A DNA stretch of 7,008 nucleotides from Bacteroidota bacterium (GCA_030540495.1 JAUNWC010000076.1:1-7008), one strand, 5' to 3'. Shown: positions 1 through 6,087, counted from the stretch's first letter. The notes: generated by a model from the sequence alone, not told the origin. Numbers and translations are program-made.

Positions 1-319
1 TATACAGCCTGTTAGGATTTTTTAATTGCATCTGCCAATAATTGACCAACAAATCAAAAACATCGTATGCAATAACATTTATTCCTAACTCTTTAGACAA
101 AGCAATTTCTACAGAACCTCCTCCTATAAATGGACTTATTACCTTTGTTATATTATCAGGTAACAATTCAATTATATAACCGACCGCAAGTGATTTCCCG
201 CCACCATATCGCAGTGGTGAGCCTGTATATCTTTTATATTTTCTGTTGTTTCCTTTAAGTTTAGAAAGGAATAATTGTTTTTTATTCTCTTCAAATAAAA
301 ATTTTTCTTCTCTTGGCAT
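1..319 (-). CDS. DNA adenine methyltransferase (Dam/D12 class), 3' part beyond the window
   Basis: The product should transfer a methyl group from S-adenosylmethionine to N6 of adenine in a short DNA site. Only the first 106 codons are present. Residues 34-43 (SPLRYGGGKS) match family motif X. Residues 61-74 (ISPFIGGGSVEIAL) match the SAM-binding F-x-G-x-G motif I. An acidic YDVFDLL follows at 85-91. The catalytic DPPY motif would lie off the left edge. I chose the ATG at 317-319 because it gives MPREEKFLF and lies downstream of the hairpins. The frame stays open to an in-frame ATG at 422-424, after a stop at 452-454, and would add 35 residues including FREWHNAKKKK. That longer start cannot be excluded. 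Whether this is a solitary methylase or half of a restriction-modification pair cannot be told, because the downstream neighbour is outside the window. Family call is secure; start is uncertain. Confidence 0.85.
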   Translation of the reverse strand, partial: MPREEKFLFEENKKQLFLSKLKGNNRKYKRYTGSPLRYGGGKSLAVGYIIELLPDNITKVISPFIGGGSVEIALSKELGINVIAYDVFDLLVNYWQMQLKNPNRLY

Positions 320-572
320 AACTTTCTTTTTTTTTGCGTTATGCCATTCTCTAAATTTATTAACGAAGACTACAAATAAAGCAAGTGGATATATTTGCTT
401 AATGTGTGGTCTTCGCAATACCATAGAGAATACAAATAATACCCACTTATATCAGGGCGTTACCTTTGTTCGTATTCTCTAAGTATATGAAAGTTGCGAA
501 GTTTCACATTAAATTCTTGAACAAATAGCAAACGCTATTAATAATTCAACTTTTAGGCACTATACCTAATTA
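314..572 (-). promoter_or_regulatory. candidate structured 5' leader RNA of the methyltransferase gene
   Basis: Between the likely transcription start near 572 and the methyltransferase start lie six non-overlapping inverted repeats in a row. (1) 553-557/565-569, TTAGG/CCTAA. (2) 517-521/545-549 enclosing AATAGC/GCTATT at 524-529/534-539. (3) 488-492/502-506, TGAAA/TTTCA. (4) 424-433/472-481, a perfect 10-bp TAGAGAATAC/GTATTCTCTA with CCC/GGG nested inside. (5) 364-370/409-415, CGAAGAC/GTCTTCG, enclosing AAGCAA/TTGCTT at 379-384/395-400. (6) 314-322/338-346, TGGCATAAC/GTTATGCCA. The last holds the chosen ATG in its 3' arm and an A9 run in its loop. I do not recognise the RNA family and see no terminator-like U-tract, so it probably reads through into the gene. 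Alternatives are a free small RNA, a DNA-level recombination or protein-binding site, or partly coding sequence if the start is at 424. Confidence 0.5.
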
Positions 573-577
573 TTTTG

Positions 578-609
578 CAAAGATAGAAAAAAAATTCTTA
601 TTAGGCAAG
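578..609 (-). promoter_or_regulatory. Bacteroidota-type promoter for the methyltransferase
   Basis: On the minus strand the -7 box TATCTTTG occupies 585-578, matching TAnnTTTG. A -33-like CTTG lies at 609-606, with a 20-nt spacer. The same spacing occurs at the peptidase promoter in this window. Transcription would start near 572 and leave a leader of about 250 nt before the ATG at 319, or about 150 nt before the one at 424. Confidence 0.6.
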
Positions 610-610
610 T

Positions 611-733
611 TTTGATAGGTTTTAATAGGTTGAGGGTTAATATAGGTTGGAGGCTGTGCCTCCAACCTATGCTAACCTATCAACAGGCTTTGCCCTATAA
701 AACAGCCTGTGGTTGCAACCTATGCTAACCTTA
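611..733. repeat. intergenic mosaic palindromic repeat, left copy
   Basis: This non-coding stretch between dus and the methyltransferase promoter is built from recurring words. ATAGGTT occurs at 615, 625 and 642. Its complement AACCTAT occurs at 664, 674 and 717. CTATGCTAACC recurs. Palindromes inside include a 13-bp stem with a 3-nt loop (642-670), ACAGGCT/AGCCTGT (683-689/704-710) and GGTTGCAACC (711-720). The GGCTTTGCCC-TATAAAA-CAG block at 686-705 recurs almost unchanged at the right edge of the window. It begins a few bases from the dus stop codon. I infer a dispersed, REP-like genomic repeat; no transposase gene is present here. Confidence 0.75.
642..670. repeat. perfect 13-bp hairpin inside the left repeat
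   Basis: ATAGGTTGGAGGC (642-654) and its exact reverse complement (658-670) are separated only by TGT. It lies downstream of dus and upstream of the methyltransferase promoter, so its transcript could protect or end dus mRNA. No U-tract follows on either strand, so I do not call it an intrinsic terminator. Confidence 0.8.
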
Positions 734-737
734 TCTA

Positions 738-1703
738 TTATTGATTTATCTTTTTTAATTCCTCTAAAAGAGAGATGACTTCTTGTTTGGTTTTGGTGGT
801 TAGGAGTTGTTGTTTTATGGGCTTGAAATTCCTTACTCCCGCAAAATATCTTGGATAAAACTTTCTCATCAGTACGCAAGCATGTTCTTCGTTGCCATTT
901 TGCAAAGAGAGATTTAGATGCTCCAAACATATATTTATTTTATCCTCAAGCGTTGGTTCAAAGATTTCTTTACCTTCCATTTTTTGTTTGCATTGGAGAA
1001 AAAAATAAGGGTTGCCTATGGCATGTCGTCCTATAAGCATACCATCCAAATTATATCTTTGTTTGTATATCCAAAATTTCTCTATGCTATTGATATCTCC
1101 GTTGCCAAAAACGGGAATTTTTAGGCGAGGATTTTCTTTTGTCTTGCCTATCAAGTCCCAATCTGCCTCGCCTTTATACATTTGAGTTTTACATCTTCCG
1201 TGTATGCTAATAAGTTGAATACCCACATCTTGCAACATTTCAGCAAGTTCTACTATCACTTTGTGGTTTTCGTCATAGCCCAAACGGGTTTTTACACTTA
1301 CGGGAAGTTTAACGCTATTAACAACGGCTTTTGTAAGTTTTATCATTTTGGGAATATCTTGCAAAATACCACTACCTGCACCTTTGCCGGCTATTCTTTT
1401 CATAGGACAGCCCCAATTGATATCTATCCAATCGGGCGATAATTCCTCTACTTTTTGAGCCGCTTGCACAAGAGTTTCTTCTTCTGAGCCAAATATTTGT
1501 ATAGCAATAGGACGCTGATTTTCCGAAATTCTTATTTTTTTAAAACTTTTTTCTACATCTCTTATCAGTGCATCGGAGGAGGCAAACTCTGTAAATAAGA
1601 CATCTGCACCAAATTTCTTACACACCTCTCTATATTCAAAAGTGGTAATTTCGTCCATAGGAGCCAAGCCAATGGAAAACTTTGGTAACAAATCCTTAAT
1701 CAT
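738..1703 (-). CDS. dus: tRNA-dihydrouridine synthase (DusB-like)
   Basis: This flavoenzyme reduces specific uridines in tRNA to dihydrouridine, using FMN and NADPH, in the cytoplasm. The 321-residue product has the usual Dus length. Seen in order: APMDEIT near residue 15 at the start of the TIM barrel; INWGCP with the catalytic Cys99; the GKGAGSGIL segment (107-114); VSVKTRLG (135-142); IHGR (167-170) followed by TQMYKGEADW; GNGDI (200-204); and DGMLIGRHAIGNPYFF (220-235), which holds FMN phosphate. The C-terminal helical tRNA-binding region is complete (RKFYPRYFAGVRNFK). The start ATG at 1701-1703 overlaps the 3' end of the symporter gene by 8 bp, so translation is probably coupled. The pairing looks positional, with no obvious metabolic link. 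The exact Dus subclass and target uridine are inference from similarity to Bacteroidales DusB. Confidence 0.93.
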   Translation of the reverse strand: MIKDLLPKFSIGLAPMDEITTFEYREVCKKFGADVLFTEFASSDALIRDVEKSFKKIRISENQRPIAIQIFGSEEETLVQAAQKVEELSPDWIDINWGCPMKRIAGKGAGSGILQDIPKMIKLTKAVVNSVKLPVSVKTRLGYDENHKVIVELAEMLQDVGIQLISIHGRCKTQMYKGEADWDLIGKTKENPRLKIPVFGNGDINSIEKFWIYKQRYNLDGMLIGRHAIGNPYFFLQCKQKMEGKEIFEPTLEDKINICLEHLNLSLQNGNEEHACVLMRKFYPRYFAGVRNFKPIKQQLLTTKTKQEVISLLEELKKINQ

Positions 1704-2550
1704 TGCGTCTGTATTTTATAATTCCCACATAACTAAGTAGCACCACATTCATCAACAAAGCATAGATTATGGCAGGAATGGCTATGGTATTGTTATGGAA
1801 AATAAACGGAGAGGAGGCTATGGCTATGGCTTGAGCGGCGTTTTGCATACCTACTTCTATAACTATGGTACGCTTTTCTTTCTTGTTCAAAAAGAATACT
1901 TTACCCAATAAATAGGCTAACAATACGGCTCCTAACAACAAACAAAAGACACAAGCCCCAAGATAGAGGATATTGTCTATAATTACTTTATAATTTTGTA
2001 TGAAAAACACAAGAGCCAAGAGCATTAATAAAGGAAAAGCCAATTTGGAAAGGACTTTTTCTATCCTTTTAGCCAAGTTAGGTTTCTTGTAATTGATAAT
2101 TATTCCTATAATTATGGGTAGAAACATAAGCAAAAGATTTTGCAACAAAAGATTCTTTATAGGAAGAGTGATTCCTATGCTATGCCCAACATAGTCGGTT
2201 ACAAAATTCATAATAACGGGTAAGGTAAAAAGAGTTATAACACTACTGAAAGCCGTAAGAGATATACTCAAAGCAACATCGCCTTTTGCCAAAAGAGAAA
2301 AAACATTGGAAGAAGAGCCTCCAGGACAACAGGCTATAAGCATAATGCCTATGAAGAAAACGCCCTCCACTCCAAATATTTTGCACACCAAAAAAGCCAC
2401 AATAGGCAAAAGTAATATTTGCCCAAGCAAACCCACTATAACGGCTTTGGGCTTTTGAAATATAAGTGCAAAATCTTGCAATCTAAGATTTAACCCAAGT
2501 TCAAACATCAAAATGCAAAGTATGGGCAGTACAATAAAAATACTATTCAT
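1696..2550 (-). CDS. bile acid:sodium symporter (BASS/SBF) family transporter
   Basis: This is an inner-membrane sodium-coupled carrier for an organic anion; the substrate cannot be read from sequence. The 284-residue product is almost entirely hydrophobic, with about nine membrane segments by eye. Two family signatures are present: CCPGGSSSN at 74-82, followed by AKGDVALSISLTAFSS; and EVGMQNAAQA at 232-241. These discontinuous helices form the sodium sites in characterised BASS proteins. An early FELGLNLRLQDF (16-27) is also typical. It is somewhat shorter than the usual 300-330 residues, mostly at the C-terminus, but looks intact. Despite the family name, bile acids are only one possible substrate; pantoate, pyruvate or other organic acids are known for relatives. 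It heads an operon with dus. No convincing promoter is visible: a near-miss TAATTTG lies at 2553-2559, too close to the ATG unless the mRNA is almost leaderless. Confidence 0.88.
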   Translation of the reverse strand: MNSIFIVLPILCILMFELGLNLRLQDFALIFQKPKAVIVGLLGQILLLPIVAFLVCKIFGVEGVFFIGIMLIACCPGGSSSNVFSLLAKGDVALSISLTAFSSVITLFTLPVIMNFVTDYVGHSIGITLPIKNLLLQNLLLMFLPIIIGIIINYKKPNLAKRIEKVLSKLAFPLLMLLALVFFIQNYKVIIDNILYLGACVFCLLLGAVLLAYLLGKVFFLNKKEKRTIVIEVGMQNAAQAIAIASSPFIFHNNTIAIPAIIYALLMNVVLLSYVGIIKYRRND

Positions 2551-2590
2551 AACAAATTATAGATTAAAAACTTTTACTCCTTTTTTATAT

Positions 2591-2621
2591 AAAAAATAGA
2601 GATAAGACACAGAGTCTTATC
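2591..2621 (-). terminator. rho-independent terminator after sdhC
   Basis: On the minus strand, GATAAGAC and GTCTTATC form a perfect 8-bp stem (2614-2621 with 2601-2608) around a 5-nt loop. TCTA and six U residues follow (2591-2596). It lies 94 bp past the sdhC stop, and separates sdhC from the symporter operon. Confidence 0.75.
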
Positions 2622-2714
2622 CCTATCAAAATCAATTAATGTTTAAAAATGTGAAAAATCCTTATTATTTCTCTATTTCTACTTATAAAACTCATACTTA
2701 GCAAAAAAGAAATA

Positions 2715-3632
2715 CTACTTGCTTATATGTCCAATAATAGGCACCAAAGCAAAGCCTACAGGTATTACTATCGCATATATCAAGGCTAAGTAATCTATGG
2801 CTTTGGAATATTTCTTTACATTTAAGCCGTATGTTTGAAAAACAGATGCTACTCCATGGTAAAGATGTATTCCCAAAATTATAAATGCTAACATATATAT
2901 TAACATATAGATAGGATTTTTAAACTTCTCTTTTGCCATATTGTAGAAATCAGGTTCGTATTCCTTGAAATCCTTTGCAAAATTCTTATCCACATCAGCC
3001 TTTGTCAAATTTACAAGGTATTTGCCATCGGTTGATATTTTCTCTTGAGAAAGTACTTGAAAATTCATAGCAGAGGATTGCAACTCCATAAGTTCTTTGT
3101 ATTCTGGCGCATTTTGAACATCATCTTGACTCAACAGACCTTTTTCCATTTTGGTTTTAAGGTTGCTATAAATTTTCATTTGTTTTTCTTGATAATATCT
3201 TTCTACTTTCTCTACCTTAACAACATATTTGCCTTCTACCCAACCAGTCTTAGCAAAATAGAAATCTACAAAGTGTATTACAAGGAAAACCAAAAGAATT
3301 GCTCCCGTAATAGCCATATATTTACTTCCTGCTCCTGTCTTTGACTTGTTGGCAATCTCATAACGCACAGGACGAGCCAAATAGTTTTCTAAGGTAACCA
3401 ACAATGTTACTACTATGTGTAGGACAATACAAGCCAATAGTATTACTTCAAAAACTTTTACTATGTAGTTTGTTCCCATAAAATGGCATACGTTTCTATA
3501 CCATTCTCCTCCGTCCTCTCTTAATATACAAAGATTCATACCCATGTGAAAAGGTAGAAAAATCAAAAGGAATGCACCTAACGCTCCTATGCAAAGTTTC
3601 TTCGTTATGGAAGCAAGTTTGATTAATTTCAT
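2715..3632 (-). CDS. sdhC: succinate dehydrogenase/fumarate reductase cytochrome b subunit (b558 family) with an enlarged loop
   Basis: The family's subunit anchors the SdhA-SdhB enzyme in the inner membrane, carries haem b and passes electrons to or from menaquinone. Five membrane helices are visible, roughly residues 14-34, 56-81, 105-126, 239-259 and 277-300. Family signatures are FLPFHMGMNL with His29, VLHIV with His72, VIHFVDF with His120, and GIHLYHGVASVFQTYGLN with His256 and His259; several are candidate haem ligands. The length of 305 exceeds the usual 200-235 because about 95-110 residues lie between helices 3 and 4. That segment is charged and Lys/Glu-rich. By the positive-inside rule (basic residues at 86-104 and 273-276 facing the cytoplasm) it should face the periplasm. 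No sdhA or sdhB follows; a terminator and a symporter do. The A and B subunits presumably lie elsewhere in the genome. Confidence 0.87.
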   Translation of the reverse strand: MKLIKLASITKKLCIGALGAFLLIFLPFHMGMNLCILREDGGEWYRNVCHFMGTNYIVKVFEVILLACIVLHIVVTLLVTLENYLARPVRYEIANKSKTGAGSKYMAITGAILLVFLVIHFVDFYFAKTGWVEGKYVVKVEKVERYYQEKQMKIYSNLKTKMEKGLLSQDDVQNAPEYKELMELQSSAMNFQVLSQEKISTDGKYLVNLTKADVDKNFAKDFKEYEPDFYNMAKEKFKNPIYMLIYMLAFIILGIHLYHGVASVFQTYGLNVKKYSKAIDYLALIYAIVIPVGFALVPIIGHISK

Positions 3633-3688
3633 TATGTCTTACTTTTTTTAGTTATTACTTCTTTTAAAGATTTTTTACAATGATTTTG

Positions 3689-3720
3689 CAAAGATAGTAT
3701 ATTTTTTTTACTTCATAAAA
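3689..3720 (-). promoter_or_regulatory. promoter for sdhC
   Basis: The minus strand carries TATCTTTG at 3696-3689, a perfect TAnnTTTG -7 box about 57 bp upstream of the sdhC start. The -33 position, near 3717-3720, has only TTTT, so the upstream box is weak. The predicted leader is about 50 nt and AT-rich, with no Shine-Dalgarno sequence. Confidence 0.6.
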
Positions 3721-3757
3721 TTTTGATAATATTTTTCAAAATATAATTGTTTTTTAC

Positions 3758-3795
3758 AAAAAAGCGGAACCTATTCCTCTGAGAATAAATTCCGC
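3758..3795 (-). terminator. rho-independent terminator after the S46 peptidase gene
   Basis: On the minus strand, GCGGAA (3795-3790) pairs with TTCCGC (3769-3764). A 2x2 mismatch and an inner 5-bp TATTC/GAATA stem follow, with a 6-nt loop. Six U residues come directly after the stem (3763-3758). It starts about 23 bp past the peptidase stop codon and precedes the sdhC promoter. Confidence 0.85.
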
Positions 3796-3817
3796 AAACA
3801 ATTATGAAAAGAAAAAA

Positions 3818-5971
3818 TTATTTCACTATCTTCATTTCATTGATAAGGTTGGTTGCTCCTGCAAACTTGTCTATTATGAAAAGAACGTAACGTATATCCA
3901 CAGAAATACATCTTTGCAAATCCGGGTTAAATGCTATGTTGCCACTCATTGCCTCCCAATTGCCGTCAAAAGCCAAACCTATTAACTCGCCTTTTGCGTT
4001 TAGGGTAGGGGAGCCTGAATTTCCTCCGGTTATATCCAAATTGCTAAGGAAACATACTGGTACTGTGCCGTTTTCTCCATATTGACCATAGTCTTTGGCT
4101 TCGTAAAGTTGTCTAAGTTTGGAAGGCACGGTAAATTCCCAAGAAGAGTTGTCCTCTTTTGCCATTACTCCGTCAAGTGTGGTGTAATAATCATAGATTA
4201 CTCCGTCTTTTGGAGAATAGTTCTTTACTTGTCCATAAGTATAACGAATAGTAGAGTTAGCATTAGGAGCAAAATACTTGTTGTTATCCATCTCCATAAC
4301 ACCTTTTACAAACAAACGATTGGCTCTTGTTAGTCTATCTCTGTCCTCTTGTAAAGTTTGCATTTTGGAGCGAGAATTGTTAAGAATTTGTTTTGTAAGT
4401 ATGTAGGCTGGGTCGTTTTGTATTTGTGACCAATCGCCTGAACGTACAAGTCTCATTATCTTTTCCTTGCTAACCAAATCAGAAGTAGAGAATATATCGT
4501 TGGCAATAAGGTTAAAATTGTATCCATATTTGAAAGCATAGTTTAAGAAATCAGGGCTTTGCAAAGGCATAGGAACGTTTCTAAAATAAGCGTCCAAGCC
4601 TGCTGCCATTAGTTTTTCCTCTGTTAAAATGTTGTAATCCTTAAACACTCCGTCAAGATATTTTTCCCAGTCGTTTAACAAATTTATATGCTCTTGTGAG
4701 TCGGTGGATTTTATTGCTTTTTCATAAGAGTCCAAACGCATGGCTATGCTAAATATACTTGCTCCTCTAAATATGGCTTCGTTAGTATAAACTCTCAAAT
4801 AATCATACTCTCCGTTTTTGCTATAATAAGATTGAATATCCTCCAACACACTGCCATACAATGATTGTCTTTTGCCTGTTTTGTCTTCTTTTATCCAAGA
4901 GGCAAAGCGATTTTCCAAATCTAATTTGTTGGCATATACATTAAGACGTTTCAAACATTGAGTTTGACCTATATAGAACTTCCAATAGTTAGAAAGAGAG
5001 GCAAACTTAGCCGCATATTGTATTCTAACCATAGGGTCGGCTTTCATATCTTGGTCCATAACGTTTCTAAGAGCCTGACGAGCAGTTACCACTGAAGGGT
5101 TATAAATATCTATAGCCTGTTTTACTCCAGCAGAAGGAAGAAATCTATCAGTTGTTCCTGGATAACCTATAACCATAGCAAAATCATTATTCTTTACTCC
5201 TTTTAGAGAGATAGGCAAATAATGTTTTGGTTTCATAGGTATGTTTTCTTTTGAGTACTCGGCAGGTTTGCCATTCTTGTCAGTATAAACTCTAAAAACA
5301 GCAAAATCTCCCGTATGTCTTGGCCACATCCAATTGTCAGTATCTGAACCAAATTTGCCTATGGACTGAGGCGGAGCACCTACCAAACGAACATCCTTGT
5401 ATATCTCATAAACAAAAAGTATGTATTGATTGCCGTTAAACATTGTGGATACTTCGGCTGAGTAGGTGGTACCCTTGGTGGTGGATTCTATTATTTTTTT
5501 AGAATTTTTTCTTACTATATCAAGTCTTTCACTTTCGGAAGTATTATCTGTAATACCCTCTAAAACCTTATCGGTAACATCCTCCATACGAATAAAAAAT
5601 TTGGCAGTAAGTCCCGGATTAGGTAATTCTTCGCCTTTGTTATAAGCCCAAAAACCATTGGACAAATAATCGTGGTCTATGGTAGAGTGTGATTGTATCC
5701 AAGAATAACCACAATGATGGTTGGTAAGTATCAAACCTTGGTCGGATACTATTTCCCCTGTACAGCCTCTTCCAAACTGAATAATAGCGTCTTTTAAGGA
5801 GGCTTTGTTGATATCATATATTTGTTTTGGAGTAAGTTTCAACCCCTTGGATTTCATATCCTTATAGGTTTGCTTGTCCAAATACATCAAAAGCCACATT
5901 CCCTCGTCAGCCTTAAGCAAAGGAGCAAAAGCAAACAAAGAAACAAGCAGTAAAATTGAAATTTTCTTCAT
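3818..5971 (-). CDS. S46 family dipeptidyl-peptidase, DPP7-like
   Basis: This is a secreted serine exopeptidase that releases dipeptides from the N-terminus of oligopeptides in the periplasm or at the cell surface. Residues 1-21 form a signal peptide ending LLKA, followed by the ADEGMW start typical of mature S46 enzymes. The triad is visible: TNHHCGY with the histidine at 85 (or 86), HTGDFAVFRVY with Asp222, and GGNSGSP with Ser652. The helical lid domain lies between. The length of 717 matches characterised Porphyromonas gingivalis enzymes (about 712-720). In DPP11, an Arg 18 residues after the catalytic Ser gives Asp/Glu preference; here that position is Gly670 in FDGNWE, as in DPP7. I therefore infer preference for hydrophobic P1 residues. 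There is no type IX secretion C-terminal domain. It is monocistronic, with its own promoter and terminator. Confidence 0.93.
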   Translation of the reverse strand: MKKISILLLVSLFAFAPLLKADEGMWLLMYLDKQTYKDMKSKGLKLTPKQIYDINKASLKDAIIQFGRGCTGEIVSDQGLILTNHHCGYSWIQSHSTIDHDYLSNGFWAYNKGEELPNPGLTAKFFIRMEDVTDKVLEGITDNTSESERLDIVRKNSKKIIESTTKGTTYSAEVSTMFNGNQYILFVYEIYKDVRLVGAPPQSIGKFGSDTDNWMWPRHTGDFAVFRVYTDKNGKPAEYSKENIPMKPKHYLPISLKGVKNNDFAMVIGYPGTTDRFLPSAGVKQAIDIYNPSVVTARQALRNVMDQDMKADPMVRIQYAAKFASLSNYWKFYIGQTQCLKRLNVYANKLDLENRFASWIKEDKTGKRQSLYGSVLEDIQSYYSKNGEYDYLRVYTNEAIFRGASIFSIAMRLDSYEKAIKSTDSQEHINLLNDWEKYLDGVFKDYNILTEEKLMAAGLDAYFRNVPMPLQSPDFLNYAFKYGYNFNLIANDIFSTSDLVSKEKIMRLVRSGDWSQIQNDPAYILTKQILNNSRSKMQTLQEDRDRLTRANRLFVKGVMEMDNNKYFAPNANSTIRYTYGQVKNYSPKDGVIYDYYTTLDGVMAKEDNSSWEFTVPSKLRQLYEAKDYGQYGENGTVPVCFLSNLDITGGNSGSPTLNAKGELIGLAFDGNWEAMSGNIAFNPDLQRCISVDIRYVLFIIDKFAGATNLINEMKIVK

Positions 5972-6005
5972 ATTTACAAATAGTTTTATTGTTAGTTATG
6001 TTTTG

Positions 6006-6037
6006 CAAAGGTAGTAAAAGTTTTTGTTTTACACAAA
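6006..6037 (-). promoter_or_regulatory. promoter for the S46 peptidase
   Basis: The minus strand has TACCTTTG (6013-6006) as the -7 box and TTTG (6037-6034) as the -33 box, with a 20-nt spacer. This is the best full match to the Bacteroidota sigma-ABfr consensus in the window. The predicted start near 6000 leaves a leader of about 28 nt that is A/T-rich and has no Shine-Dalgarno sequence. Confidence 0.7.
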
Positions 6038-6053
6038 TATAAAATATTCTTTG

Positions 6054-6063
6054 CCTTTAAAGG
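6054..6063. promoter_or_regulatory. 10-bp palindrome between two divergent promoters (possible operator)
   Basis: CCTTTAAAGG is a perfect palindrome. It lies between the peptidase -33 box (6034-6037) and the amidase -7 box (6080-6087), roughly where the amidase -33 box should be. A regulator bound here could control the amidase gene. A 10-bp AT-rich palindrome can also occur by chance. Confidence 0.25.
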
Positions 6064-6079
6064 AATAGAATTTTTGATG

Positions 6080-6087
6080 TAATTTTG
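6080..6087 (+). promoter_or_regulatory. -7 box for the nitrilase-family amidase gene
   Basis: TAATTTTG matches TAnnTTTG exactly and lies 22 bp upstream of the ATG. The nearest TTTG upstream (6050-6053) is 26 nt away, longer than the 20 nt seen at the peptidase and methyltransferase promoters. The -33 contact is therefore poor or absent. The predicted leader is only about 15 nt. Confidence 0.5.

Noticed and set aside
314..481. Integron attC site
   Set aside because: GCGTTATGCC and GGGCGTTA resemble attC core ends, but the paired boxes are not at the expected spacing and no integrase or cassette structure is visible.
246..482. 78-codon plus-strand reading frame opposite the methyltransferase and its leader
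   Set aside because: It is antisense to the clear methyltransferase motifs and to the hairpin region, and its product is low-complexity Phe/Asn/Leu-rich with no recognisable domain.
314..572. Retron msr-msd or CRISPR tracrRNA
   Set aside because: The hairpin-rich RNA next to a dam-type gene brought retrons to mind, but there is no reverse transcriptase, Cas protein or matching repeat in the window.
611..733. CRISPR array
   Set aside because: Repeats are short (about 10 bp), palindromic and irregularly spaced, with no uniform spacers and no cas genes.
667..1442. Several small frames over the dus gene on both strands
   Set aside because: They are shadows of the 321-residue Dus frame, which carries all family motifs.
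2622..2714. Remnant of sdhA after sdhC
   Set aside because: Reading the minus strand gives only a 19-codon frame (MSFISRNRE...) with no resemblance to an SdhA N-terminus.
3045..3344. 99-codon plus-strand frame within sdhC
   Set aside because: Antisense to the enlarged SdhC loop, Phe/Tyr-rich, no start signals. I considered whether the loop could be artefactual, but the sdhC frame is open and joins recognisable helices on both sides.
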